64,000 nucleotides of DNA from contig JAKEKT010000010.1 of assembly GCA_021495925.1 (NCBI GenBank), positions 310,001 through 374,000 on the forward strand, given 5' to 3'. Under the pieces are notes generated by a model. The model saw only the letters and a program-made list of their open reading frames with translations, made no database searches and was not told the origin of the DNA. The position numbers and the translations under genes were made by a program. This document shows, piece after piece, positions 34,123 through 44,930 of this stretch (position 1 is the first letter of the stretch; each line of letters begins with the position of its first letter). The stretch is from Diplodia intermedia. Lineage: Eukaryota > Ascomycota > Dothideomycetes > Botryosphaeriales > Botryosphaeriaceae.

Positions 34123-36404
34123 ATGCGGCTTCCTGCTCTTAATTCTGTGCGATTGAGTTTCCGCCATGGTCGTCAGATTCCGAGCAAGCGTGTTGCTGTT
34201 GGTAGCCGGACAATGGCTACTATCACTAAGCAAACCGTGATAGATCACCACTATGAGTTCGTTCCCCCTTTTGGCCCCACACCCTTCGGAGACGCAGAAC
34301 TCGCTGACGATCCTCTAAACATATAGCGCCATTGTCGTTGGCGCTGGGGGAGCAGGCCTCCGCGCCGCCGTCGGCCTTACAGAAGCTGGGCTAAACACCG
34401 CATGCGTGACCAAACTGGTAAATTCAAAGAAGAGCATAGCACCATCTCCAACACCCTCCACCCCACCCCATTTGGCATTCAAAGGACAATGTCCACACTC
34501 GACATGCGACTCTCTGAACCTTTCCCCGCAACCCCACTAGTTCCCCACACGCTCGCACACGGTCGCGGCGCAAGGCGGCATCAACGCGGCGCTGGGCAAC
34601 GTGACGCCCGACGACTGGCGCTGGCACTTCTACGACACGGTCAAGGGGTCGGACTGGCTGGGCGACCAGGACGCCGTGGCGTACATGACGCGCGAGGCGG
34701 TGGCGGCCGTCGTCGAGCTCGAGCGCTACGGCATGCCCTTCTCGCGCACCGCCGCGGGCACCATCTACCAGCGCGCCCTCGGCGGCCAGTCGCTGCGGTA
34801 CGGCGAGGGCGGCCAGGCGTACCGCACCGCGTGCGTGGGCGACCGGACGGGCCACGCGATGCTGCACACGTTGTACGGGCAGAGCCTGAGGCACGGGTGC
34901 CGGTTCCTGGTCGAGTACTTTGCGCTGGATCTGATGATGGTGGGGGGGAGATGTGTGGGCGTGACAGCCGTGGGCATGGAGGATGGGACGTGTCATCGTC
35001 TGTTCGCTAGGAATACGGTGTTGGCGACGGGAGGTAGGTTGGTCTCTCTTTTGGGAATAGGCGGGAGGGGGGGAGAGTAGTGGCTTTTTTCTTCTTCTTC
35101 TTCTTCTTCTTTCTTCAATGGTCCTGGTCGGTCCGTATCCGCTCCTTATTGCTGACGGAGCACCAAGGCTACGGAAGAGCGTACTTCTCCGCGACGAGCG
35201 CGCACACCAGCACCGGAGACGGCAACGCCATGGTCGCGCGGGCGGGCTTGCCGCTGCAAGACATGGAGTTCGTGCAGTTTCATCCCAGCGGCATCTACGG
35301 TGCGGGCGTGTTGATCACCGAGGGCGCGCGAGGTGAGGGCGGCTACCTGCTAAACGGCGAAGGGGAGCGCTTCATGGAGCGCTACGCGCCGACGGCCAAG
35401 GACCTCGCGTCGCGCGACGTGGTTTCACGGGCCATGAACATGGAGATCTTAGAGCAGAGAGGCTGCGGCCCGGATCGTGACCACATCCATCTACAGCTCT
35501 CACATCTGCCCCGCGACATCATCCTCGAGCGGCTGCCCGGCATTGCCGAGACAGCGTCCATCTTCGCCGGCATCGACATCACCAAGCAACCAATTCCAGT
35601 GCTACCGACTGTCCATTACTGCATGGGCGGCATCCCGACAAACTACAAAGGACAGGTGCTCGATGTCGCACCCAATGGGGAGGAATCCACGGTGCCGGGC
35701 CTGTACGCTGCGGGTGAAGCGGCGTGCGTGAGCGTCCATGGTGCAAATAGGCTCGGCGCGAACTCCCTTTTGGACATCGTCGTGTTCGGCCGTGCGTGTG
35801 CTATGCACATCGCTAGTAGACACGAAAACGGAATGCCGCACGAGAAGGCACCGGAAGACATCGGCATGGATTCGATTTCCGAGCTTGATGCGCTCCTGGC
35901 TTCGGATGGGGATAAGCTGACGGCCGAGATCCGTGGCGACATGCAGAAGGTAATGCAGGCGGATGCGGCTGTCTTTCGGACTGGGAAGTCTCTAGGAACC
36001 GGATATGAAAAGGTCAAAACGGTAGAGAAGAACTTCAAGGAAAGGGTTGCGGTGAAGGACAAGTCGATGATATGGAACTCGGATCTCATCGAAACGCTTG
36101 AGACCCGCAACTTGCTTACATGCGCCGTGCAAACGGTGGCGAGCGCCGTTGAGCGGAAGGAGAGCCGAGGCAGCCATGCAAGAGAAGACTTCCCGGAGAG
36201 GCTGGACGAAGAATGGTTAAAGCACAGCCTAACGTGGCAGAAAGAAGTCGGCGAGGATGTAAAGGTCGGATACAGAGACGTTGTCTTCAACACGTTGGAT
36301 CAGACAGACTGCCCAGTAAGTCAACTTGGGTGTCAGGTGAAGGCGTTATTTGCTGACGCTAGCCCTTCACACAGTCCGTACCGCCGAAGAAAAGGTCATA
36401 CTAG
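34123..36404 (+). CDS. SDH1: Succinate dehydrogenase flavoprotein subunit, SDH1-like
   Basis: Catalytic subunit of mitochondrial complex II, oxidising succinate to fumarate with covalently bound FAD. Exons 34123-34256, 34327-34417, 34541-35033, 35168-36315 and 36375-36404 give 631 residues. A basic presequence precedes the Rossmann motif VVGAGGAGLRAAVGL. The FAD-linking His81 is in TRSHTVAAQGGINAALG, formed across a splice. HGANRLGANSLLD and LITEGARGEGGYLL contain substrate and FAD contacts. The last exon gives SVPPKKRSY, the family C-terminus. Sequence around the start of the FAD domain and in exon 3 departs from the usual fungal Sdh1, so this may be a second, diverged copy. The third intron carries a TTC microsatellite. 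Confidence 0.85.
35085..35116 (+). repeat. TTC microsatellite inside an SDH1-like intron
   Basis: A T6 run followed by about eight TTC/CTT units lies in the intron 35034-35167. It supplies a long pyrimidine tract between donor and branch, and read-through gives a run of Phe codons. Confidence 0.8.
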
Positions 36405-36920
36405 GCTCCATGATTGGTCAGAATACGCAGCGGTGAAAACGCGCCTGTCCGGAGTACCTACAGCCTGACCATAGACCAGTAGCTAGCCCTTCATCCATGG
36501 CAAGCACTGCAACGCAAAAATGGCGCGGTAGCTTTCGATGATCGACATGCAAATGGGCAGCGTAGCGCGCCACACCCGTAGCGCAAAATCCTGATGGCCA
36601 AGACAACAGCAAAACCTGATGACTCTTACAGTCGAGCAAACGGAGGCATTCGAGCAGCTTGAGATGCGGCTTGAGATTCCAGGTGCCTATCTGCTTCGAC
36701 GGCCTTTGCGAGGGGTGAAGTTGACAATGAGGGCGTACAAGCTCAAAGTATGGATCACGAAACAGAGAAGGTAGTGGTGCGGCAGGTATCTTAAAGTGGC
36801 ATTTTTTCATACCATATTGATTGCTAGCTGCAAAAAAGCATGCAGCCTGCGTACATGCCCGTTGACCGAATTTTGACCCCGCATAAACCGTAAAGAACCC
36901 GCAGCCTAGCAGCCAATCCT
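36405..36920. other. Convergent 3' intergenic region
   Basis: About 515 bp between the stop codons of the SDH1-like and RPS8 genes. No gene was seen. Confidence 0.4.
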
Positions 36921-37628
36921 CTACTTCCTGATGGCACGCTGGTAGAAGGCAAGCTCCTCACCCTCAAGGATGTAGCCGTCAACACGGCCGCTCTGGCCGG
37001 GCCTAGAGGCAACGACGGCGTACAGACGACCAGCCTCGAACTGCCTCTCGAGGGCGTTGTCGACCTTGCCGGAAGCCTTGACGCGGGCGTCCTGCTTCTT
37101 CTCGACGCTCTTGGACTTCTTCTCCTCGGCCTGCTCGGTCTTGGCCTGCCTCCTGCGGCCGATGCCGGTGCCGTAGTGGGCCTCGTACCACTGCCTGAAA
37201 GGAGCAGCGTCGATCTGGACGACGGCGGACTTGGTCAGGGTGTTGGTGCGCACAAGTTCGTTGTTGGACGGGTGGTAGGCGACGACGATGACACGGGTCT
37301 TGCGGGCAATGCCCTCGGAGGCCCAGGAGAAGTTGCCAGAGTCGAGGCGGAGGGCACGGAACTTGCGGTTGCCACCACGGGTGCGGACAAGGTGGATACG
37401 CTTGGCACCGATACGGGTGTTGGCGGGCTGGCGACCCTTCTCGAAAGCCCTGTTTGCCATGTCAGACATGGTTACTAGGGGCGATCGGGTTATGCATACC
37501 TCTTCTTGCGGTAGTATGCTCTCTTAGCACCGGTAGCGGCGCGCTTGTGACGAGAATCACGAGAGATACTGCACACAAGTTAGCAAGAGCCATTGCGGGG
37601 GTGGTGATGCAAGCTTTATTTACCCCAT
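36921..37628 (-). CDS. RPS8: 40S ribosomal protein S8 (eS8)
   Basis: A small-subunit ribosomal protein. Three coding exons (37628-37624, 37568-37500, 37449-36921) give 200 residues. The first coding exon is only ATGGG, a split typical of fungal ribosomal protein genes. Spliced, it reads MGISRDSRHKRAATGAKRAY, then KKRAFEKGRQPANTRIGAKR, then FRALRLDSGNFSWASEGIAR. The family ending is EGEELAFYQRAIRK. A downstream in-frame ATG (37469) starts a long open frame but lacks the conserved N-terminus, so it is not the true start. Introns are 55 and 50 bases, too short for an embedded box C/D snoRNA. Confidence 0.95.
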
Positions 37629-39244
37629 GGTTGCGAAGGATGAAGATCACTGCAAATTCAATCGTCAGCGGGCTGTCCAGGTGTTTCCAGAGTCGACGGC
37701 GCATGCAAGGCACTGGAGTCTTGAATTCCGAATTTTCAAAGGCCACTGTGCACCATCGCACGCGACCCAGGTGACGCGTCCCAGAAGCACTGCGAGCCAG
37801 CGTCGCGAGCGAATACTGCTCTCCCGATCCATAGTAGAGTACAAAGGGTGTGAGAGCAGATGGGTCGCTGGAGTCCCAATGCTGTGCGCGTGGCCTTTGA
37901 GTGCGGAGGTCGGTCGCTCTTCCGGAATGGCTTCAAAACTCCAGTGCTTGATGCGCGGCGTAGCAAAAACGGGAGCGATGCAGTCGTAACTAACCTTCCT
38001 GTCGAATCTTCGTCCTTGGAGGAGGTGGGGGTCGGCTGGGCGAGGTCGTGGTTGTCGTCCTTGGTGTGCGCTTCGAACTTTTCTGAGGGATTGTGTGTTG
38101 CTCGCCTACGAACACGCCAATCCAATTCTGTACTAGCGCATCAAACCCCGGTCGCAGGCACATGGTATCCGTCACATTACAAGCATCTTCCACCTAATTC
38201 CAAGTTCAGTCGACGTCGGTTCACGCATCCAGAGGTCTAGAGAGTCGAACTTGGGACGAGTGATTATGTTTGCAGCTAACTAGTGCTATGTAAATGTTGT
38301 GGCGACGTACAAAGCCGCATCTTCTTGACAGACGTCTCGATGCAATATCATGGGCGGACGTACATCTACAGCCCTGAAGGACAAGCTCAAATGTTGCTTT
38401 GCCGTCTTTGCACAGGTTCGGCATTCTATATTCAATATATCTGATGCCACTCTCGGTGTTCGTATCCTTTATAGTTCTCGCCGTCGTACTCGCCAACTAT
38501 CCCTAAATGGACGTACCTTCTATTTCCGTCTGAATCCGCATCTAGAGACATACAGCGCAGGAGTGGCTGAAGTCATGTCGAGGATCGTAATTGAACTATA
38601 TAAGGGGCGTTTGATCATCAGGCGAGCGAAGCGATAATTGGGATTCGCTTCTGGCGTTTCGAGGCGCCAGCATGAGCGCATGTGAATCGGGTAAGAAAGG
38701 GGCTGGTAAATGACGTGAAGGACTAGCCAAGGAAAATACAGGAACGGAAACCTACACATTTGACGATGGTCTGGTGGGCTCGGCCAAAGTTAGCAAAAAC
38801 AAGAGCGCGGTAGAGCTGGGCGCCAGGAGTTCTCGAGACATTGGTCACATCACACAAAACCCAGAGGGCAGTGGGTCATCGCTTGGACTGGATATTCAAG
38901 CAGACATGGCCTTCGGCGAAGGCTGAAGCATCGTTGTGAGTTGGAGGTTGTGGAGAGCCGAGTGACCAGATCATTGCTCCAACGACACGCCAACCTAAAC
39001 AGGCGGCTCTTTTCTAGCATCTGCAGCCGTGTCATGAACGCCGAACTGAACGAGAAAAGCAAATCTATGCCACCTGTACCCCAAATTTTGGTGTCGAGCC
39101 ATGAACCGAAACCCGAATGCTTCAACAAAGGAGATGCAATATGAGGATATGATTACGCATGCACGAAGGGGCCACCCGGCTGCACAAAGGCAATGCGCCT
39201 TTCGGGAATGCTCAGGAGGGTGCGGGAAGCCTCTTCGCTCAAGG
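37629..39244. other. 1.6 kb intergenic stretch, no gene recognised
   Basis: It contains the RPS8 promoter on its left and the 3' flank of the Nudix gene on its right. Short open frames, for example 38350-38637 plus and 38850-39128 minus, have no domain resemblance. Confidence 0.35.
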
Positions 39245-39838
39245 CTACCGGTGCATGGTACACTTGTTGAGAGCGGCGAGTAGCTCTGGGCGGTCCTTCA
39301 GCGCCTGGGCGGCTTCGGCGTAGGTGCACCACTTGCGATTTCTCTTGTGCGCCTCAGGCCACTGGTTCTCCATGCGCTCGACGGTGGCCTCGAAGAACTG
39401 GTAGCTGGCGCGCGGCGCCTCTTTTGTGAACTGCGAAGGACTGCGTCTTTCATCGATGGCGCCAAGGTCGTAGGTGATCTTGCACACAATGCCAGCCTCT
39501 TCCCAAGCCTCGCGGCAGGCTGCATCTTGCGCAGTGGCTTCGTCGGTCTCCCAGCCGCCCTTCGGGAGGACCCACTTGTTGTGACTGGTAGATTGAATCA
39601 GGAGGACGTAGTACTTGTCGGCGGAGAGGGGCACAACGCCAGCAACAAGGCGTTCTCCGTTGCTACCGTAGCCTGTAGGGCGAAAAAGCGCAAAAATCAG
39701 CACCTGGGCGCGCAAGAGGGCTCAAGGCGGCGGGCACACGCGCGCAGCCGGCGGGGGGGTGGCGGGTGTCTCGTGAGGGCACTCACGCTGGTTGCTACGG
39801 CCTGTCCGGGCCTCCATGGAAAGAGTCTGCTGCGCCAT
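39245..39838 (-). CDS. Diphosphoinositol polyphosphate phosphohydrolase, Ddp1-type Nudix
   Basis: Removes the beta-phosphate of inositol pyrophosphates and can cleave diadenosine polyphosphates and polyphosphate. Exons 39838-39787 and 39672-39245 give 159 residues. Spliced, it starts MAQQTLSMEARTGRSNQRYG and runs into ERLVAGVVPLSADKYYVLLI. The substrate-site block is KWVLPKGGWETDE. The Nudix box GGWETDE...REAWEEAGI has the one-residue-longer spacing seen in yeast Ddp1. The 114-base intron ends in a normal TACAG acceptor. Length matches the family, with a C-terminal helix ending NKCTMHR. An open frame through the intron suggests a false start at 39715. Confidence 0.9.
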
Positions 39839-40729
39839 GGCGTGTGGAGAGAGGGACCGGTGGAAACACGGCAATGACGTCGAACCGGGCCGGTCTCGTG
39901 AGAGGGTGCTGAGGCGGGTAGAACGAGTGGACAGGGCTTGCGTGGCTCGAGGTTAGGCCGGGTGGTCGAATGAGGAAGAGGCTGAGGCCGAGCAGACACG
40001 GACGCCGGCGGCGCTGGCGAGGGGAGGCGCGGGTGCAGCAGGGAGAAGGGAGGCGGGGATGGATTGGAGCTCAGTCCCGCGGAGGACGGGGCTGAGGGAA
40101 GGCGGGTGTCCTGGGGAGGTGAAAGGAGAGAGGCATCGTGGGTAGTGTTAGTCCCTTTCGCATCGTGCCGTGGTCTTTGACAGGGCAGGGTCCAAAAAAG
40201 TGAGATAGGCGCCAAGAAGCCATGATCTGCGAGATGCATCTCCAGCAGAATCGCCGCCTCTCCTGTGCCCGCGCGACGCACGCCGCCCGCAGAGCATCGG
40301 GTGCAGTTGCAATGCAGGCCCGTTGGCACACGCAGGCAGCAGGAGGAGCGCGGCGCCCAGCAGCGCAGCAGGCGCAGGCGCAGGCGCAGGCGCGGGTGGG
40401 CGGCGCCCCAGGCAGCGTGCTGCGGCAGTGACTGGCTCCGGCGGCGCCGGCCAGGGTCCTGCGGGCAGCTCAATGTACTCTTTGTGAGCGCCTGCCGCAA
40501 AACATACGTGCCGTGACGTGGGCGCGCTTCGATTCGCGCGTCTGCGACCACCCACCGCCCGCCGTGCCACGCCGCCAGCCTCGCCGCGCAGTCATATCCA
40601 GGGCGCTGTTCCGCAGACCTTCTGCCAACCACGCCCGCTCCCCCAGACTCGCGCGCTTCCGGTCCAGCGTGTTCCCCGCCGGCCACCGCCCTCTGCCGGC
40701 CGACTGCCTCCCACGCTTGTGCTGCCGCC
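39839..40729. other. GC-rich divergent region between the Nudix gene and ATE1
   Basis: Both promoters lie in this 890 bp interval. It holds a hexanucleotide repeat of GCAGGC type at about 40365-40395. The long open frames seen on both strands look like GC-composition artefacts. Confidence 0.4.
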
Positions 40730-42818
40730 ATGCAGGCCCCGGACGCGGGCGCTGGACCCGCCTCGTTCCTAACGCCGCTCGGTGCGTCGCAATCCAGTCA
40801 TCCACCACCGTTGCAGCCCGTGCAGCTCTGCTTGGACGTGGTTTCACCCCGGCCCCCATGGGCCTGCCCTTCGTCCACGCGGGCTGGCCTCCACGCCGGA
40901 AACCGTTGCGTCTCCCGCTGACTACGAGCAATCCAGGCTATCAGACAAGCTCGTGCGGATACTGCAAGAGCGACGAAACGAGTCAGAGAACCCCCGATTC
41001 TCGTGCGTTGTCACCGCACGACAGATGCGCCCCTCACCTCTGCCCACTTTCTTTCCAATCTCTTTCCCGCCTCGTCTAATCCGCCTTGCATCTATTCGAG
41101 ACCTGGTCACGTGCTTGGTTTCTGCCCCAATCCTGTCTCCACGCGTTCGGCGGCTGGCCGCTGTCTGGCCTCTGTCGGTTCCGTGTGCCCCTGCACCGTC
41201 CTCCCAAGCCATCTCCCGTCTCTCTCTCGCATTGGCCTGTACCCTTCGGATCCTGCGGTGCGATTGTCCGTCATGCTGACACCTGATTGTCTTCAGGCGC
41301 AGCCTACTATGTGAGGAGCAAAAGCCTAGACGTTGCGCACTATCAAGCGCTCATTGACCGAGGCTGGCGACGGTAGGCACACCAGTTCCACTTTTGCCAC
41401 GTGGGATGACACCCAAGTCTCCGCGGATTCGCTGGCTGCCATGGATGCGTGACACCTAATCTGACTTCACTGTAGATCAGGCACCCTCCTCTACAAACCT
41501 GACGTTCGGAGAGCTTGCTGCCCGCATTACACAATCCGGTTAGTGCGCTGCGGCTATGTTGCGAGGCAAGCCCTAAGTTGACTGGCCCCTCAGCCTCCCG
41601 GCCGCCTCTTTCAAACCAACCAGAGACCAGCGACAGGCTGTCAACCGTTGGAACAGGTTCGTTCTGGGCGAGTCCTACATGAACGAGGCCAAGAAGTTGC
41701 ATCCCAAGACCAAAGAGTTAGATGGTTCCTAGAAGCCCATATCGCTGTCCAGGGCTGACGAAGCATTGTAGAGAAAAAGCAAAGCAGCGGAATGGCTTCA
41801 ACCTCTGTGATGTCATACATGAGGCCGAAGACATGACGGTGAAGAGGCCGCCCGAGCCAGCTCACCGCTTCGAGGTAACGCTGGAGCCTGACAGCTTCAC
41901 CGATGAGAAGTTCCAGCTGTTTTCAAACTATCAGCAAGCCGTGCACCATGAAGAAGCTCATGAGGTCACGCGAGGAGGCTTCCGCCGCTTCTTGTGCGAC
42001 TCGCCACTCCAACGTCGTGCAGCGGACGGGTCCTCAACGCGCCTGGGTTCATTCCATCAATGCTACAGGCTTGATGGGCGCCTCATCGCCATTGCTGTGC
42101 TGGATCTTCTCCCCCATGCCGTAAGCGGTGTATACTTCATTTACCACTCGGACTTCGAAAAATACTCTTTGGGAAAGATAAGCGCTCTTCGCGAAGCCGC
42201 TTTGGCTGAAGAATCAGGCCTCCAGTTCTACTACATGGGCTACTACATCCACAATTGTAAGAAGATGCGGTACAAAGGCGACTATCAGCCGCAGTATGTA
42301 CTTGATCCAGAGTCATACGAGTGGAATGAGCTCAACGGTGAACTTCGTGAGCTATTGGATGAGAAGAAGTATGTGTCGTTATGGCGGCAGAGACAGAACA
42401 AGCGGCCAAAAGTGCTCGACGATGGAGGGGATACTCCTATGCGGGAGGTGAGCTCAGAGGATGATTTCGACGGCAAGTACCTCGATTCTCCGGTGCTCGC
42501 TGCAGCGGCTGCAGATAATGGTCTCTCCCTCATGGAACTGGGCGTGCCGGGTGTGCTGAAGGTAAATGAACTCTTGGGAAAGATCAGCCTGGATAAGATC
42601 AAGATCGGTATTCCCAGTGCCGGCATAGTCGCGGATATGGAGGTGAGCATAATGCCATACCGTCTGTCAAACTTGTCGTTAATGCGCGGCAGGATCTCGT
42701 TACATGGGACCAAGGAACGATCACCGACAAGACTTCACTTAAAGGCCACATCGCTGAGATGGCTGCATGTCTTGGTCCTGAGGTCGCGAAAGAGATGATA
42801 GTGCAGCTGAGTGCATGA
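40730..42818 (+). CDS. ATE1: Arginyl-tRNA--protein transferase 1 (N-end rule)
   Basis: Transfers Arg from Arg-tRNA to N-terminal Asp, Glu or oxidised Cys, marking proteins for N-degron degradation. Seven exons (40730-40781, 40937-41002, 41297-41372, 41476-41538, 41594-41716, 41772-42642, 42693-42818) give 458 residues. Spliced, the N-terminal domain reads ASFLTPLGYQTSSCGYCKSD, then RTPDSRAAYYVRSKSLD, then RRACCPHYTIRL, with the essential CGYC and CC pairs. The C-terminal domain has GSFHQCYRLDGRLIAIAVLD and YYMGYYIHNCKKMRYKGDYQ. The first half is broken into five small exons, which is why only the last half appears as one open frame. The 155- and 294-base introns are longer than usual here and are the least certain part. 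Confidence 0.9.
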
Positions 42819-43360
42819 GCTGCCAAGATTTTCGAGCTATCGGCAATGGGAGTGTGATCTTACCGATACAGTAGAATAGAACATCAGATAGAGGAGCACG
42901 ACCATACTCGGAGGCCTACAATGTGGATCACCATCTGACTCTTCCCAGAAATCCAACTCTACGTAACAAACTTCGGAAGATGGAGAGGATCTCGCAGGCT
43001 AGTCGCTCCACTGTCTAGACCAGACGCCGGTCTTTGTAGTAGAGCTCTTGAAGAAAGCGCAACCTGAGTACTTGCGTCTATTTCCTGTTAATAAAGATTG
43101 CCAAGCATCAATACGCAGCTGCAACGGCTAAGCCACATCTAATTGAAGGAAGAGCTACGATTGCGAACGAATAGGCGTCCCTTCCTATAATGCGAAGCAG
43201 GGGTCTATGAAACTTGTGTAGCGATTGCTCATTTACCTCGAACGCAATATCTCGCTGATCACATCGCCCTTGTTGACTCACGGAAGAGCACGAATGAAGC
43301 TCCCAAGGTTAAAGAGGTATCCACCGCATGCGTATCTCGTTGGAACGAGCATGACTCACA
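42819..43360. other. Intergenic or unresolved 5' end of the UIM gene
   Basis: No clear coding exon was found, but the gene downstream lacks a start codon in its open exon. Any upstream exon should lie here. Confidence 0.35.
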
Positions 43361-43957
43361 GCCACCTTGCGATGGACTTTTGCTCATGAGGGCGTGTTCA
43401 GGGGAAGACGCACAGCACCACGCCGTCATCACTCTGCGCCCTCATTAAACGAACGATTCATTGCCGGCAACGATACAAATACCAAAGCAGCGCAGAACGT
43501 CAAGCCACTTCACAGAGCAACCGAATTCCACGTCGAGGGAGATCTGCAGCTCGATGGCAGCTACGAAGACGACCTTGCAGAGGCTCTTAGACGGAGCAAA
43601 CTAGGAACACAGAGCGTATATGGCCCGGGAACAAAGGCTACGCCCGCCGAGGGCGAGGCTACCATCCTTGCAGAAGCCGGCGAAGCAAATCTCCAGAACG
43701 CGTTGAGAATGAGCAAGGGGCATGGTACACTCGGAAGGGGATCCGACGCGGAGCTTCAACTGGCTTTGGAGTTGAGCAAGATTGAGGCCGGACACAACGA
43801 GCAGCCTTACGATCCAGATACGCTTGGCGAGACGTCGAGAATGGGCGAAATGAGGAACGATGGAGGCGGCGGCGTAGCACGTGCCTCTGTGCCTGACTTG
43901 GATATGGCTCGGTGGAACGATTCATGGGATGAGCCGCCGCCGCCTTGCCAGCCGTAG
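43361..43957 (+). CDS. Protein with three tandem ubiquitin-interacting motifs, 5' end unresolved
   Basis: No named family was recognised. The open exon encodes about 198 residues ending at 43957 with a Trp/Pro-rich tail. Three short helices match the UIM pattern (acidic start, then A-x-x-x-S): DDLAEALRRSK, ANLQNALRMSK and AELQLALELSK, spaced about 30-40 residues. Such arrays bind ubiquitin chains in endocytosis or proteasome adaptors. The first in-frame ATG is only in the second motif (RMSKGHG). The exon appears to begin at an acceptor near 43360 (ACTCACAG). An upstream coding exon was not found, so this is either a spliced gene or a remnant. Confidence 0.45.
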   Translation, partial: ATLRWTFAHEGVFRGRRTAPRRHHSAPSLNERFIAGNDTNTKAAQNVKPLHRATEFHVEGDLQLDGSYEDDLAEALRRSKLGTQSVYGPGTKATPAEGEATILAEAGEANLQNALRMSKGHGTLGRGSDAELQLALELSKIEAGHNEQPYDPDTLGETSRMGEMRNDGGGGVARASVPDLDMARWNDSWDEPPPPCQP

Positions 43958-44930
43958 CGCCCAACTTGGTGCTCTGGCGATGAGGGGAACTCATGCGAGA
44001 ATGTGGGCAGTGATCAGATGTCTATACGGCGAATTGGTTGGTCGGCGGCACGCAACTACATGGTTTAGCTCAAACAGCGTAAGGGTCTTTGGAGGGGAAA
44101 GGCTTGATGGCGCAATGGAGCAGGTCGGAATTGATCTGACGCTCTACCCCGGGCTTCTCCACAGATTGACCATTCGCCCGGCTGTATCGCTTAGCATTGC
44201 AGCAGTGAGGGTAACTGCATACAGGTAGTGGCAGAATCCACATTGACGTAGATGCAGAGATGGGACTGTGGACATGTATATACTAAGAGCTGCATCCTAC
44301 ACGATGCAATTGAGCGAGCAGCCTTTGTACGGCTTGTAAGCGGGCATCGCGTGAGGCTCACCAGGTCCAAAGAGGCCATCGGGAGTCACGGTAGATGGCA
44401 TATGCTTCGGACGGAAACCAAATCCAGGGTTGCAGCTGCCGGAAATGTCGGTGACATAGAGGAGTCATCCAAAGGCGAACGGGCGGGGACGGTGGACGGT
44501 GCTGTGAGTCAACATGGCTTGCTCGCCTGAGCGGCGAGGAGAGCGAGCAGGGGCGTGAATATTTTTTTCCACTTTCTGGGGTTATGACGTTGGTCGGCGC
44601 CAGCCCGGACGGCGCACACGTGCATGGCGCAAACTCTTCCAAGGCAGCTTTGCGCAGCATTGAGCAGCAGCCCACGGCTCTGCATGACACAATTGCCGTC
44701 CCGACGCATCCGACAAACGCGGACGAAGGCCTCAAGCTGCGCCGGCAAATTGTGGGCTGCTTATTGTGTCCCCGCATCGTCTCAGTTGGGCCGAGATCGG
44801 CCCAGGTCAACTTTCGTGCGCACCTAGCGCTTGCCGAGACAAATACAGTCACCCAGCAAAAACTTCATAAGCTCCGCGCAACCTCCCTCTCCCACCTGCA
44901 ACCCACTCCCCCCTCCGCTCCACTTCCACC
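43958..44930. promoter_or_regulatory. Intergenic and promoter region of the homocitrate synthase gene
   Basis: No other gene is seen in these 970 bp. TGAGTCA, the core Gcn4/CPC1 amino-acid control site, lies at 44505-44511, about 420 bp before the start codon. A 7-base match in a region of this size can occur by chance. Confidence 0.4.

Noticed and set aside
38228..38260. GAGTCGAACTTGGG on the plus strand as a minus-strand tRNA T arm
   Set aside because: The T stem does not pair and no acceptor or anticodon stem is present.
39697..40731. 344-codon minus-strand open frame over the Nudix first exon
   Set aside because: GC-rich, overlaps the true first exon of the Nudix gene and the ATE1 start, and its translation is low-complexity.
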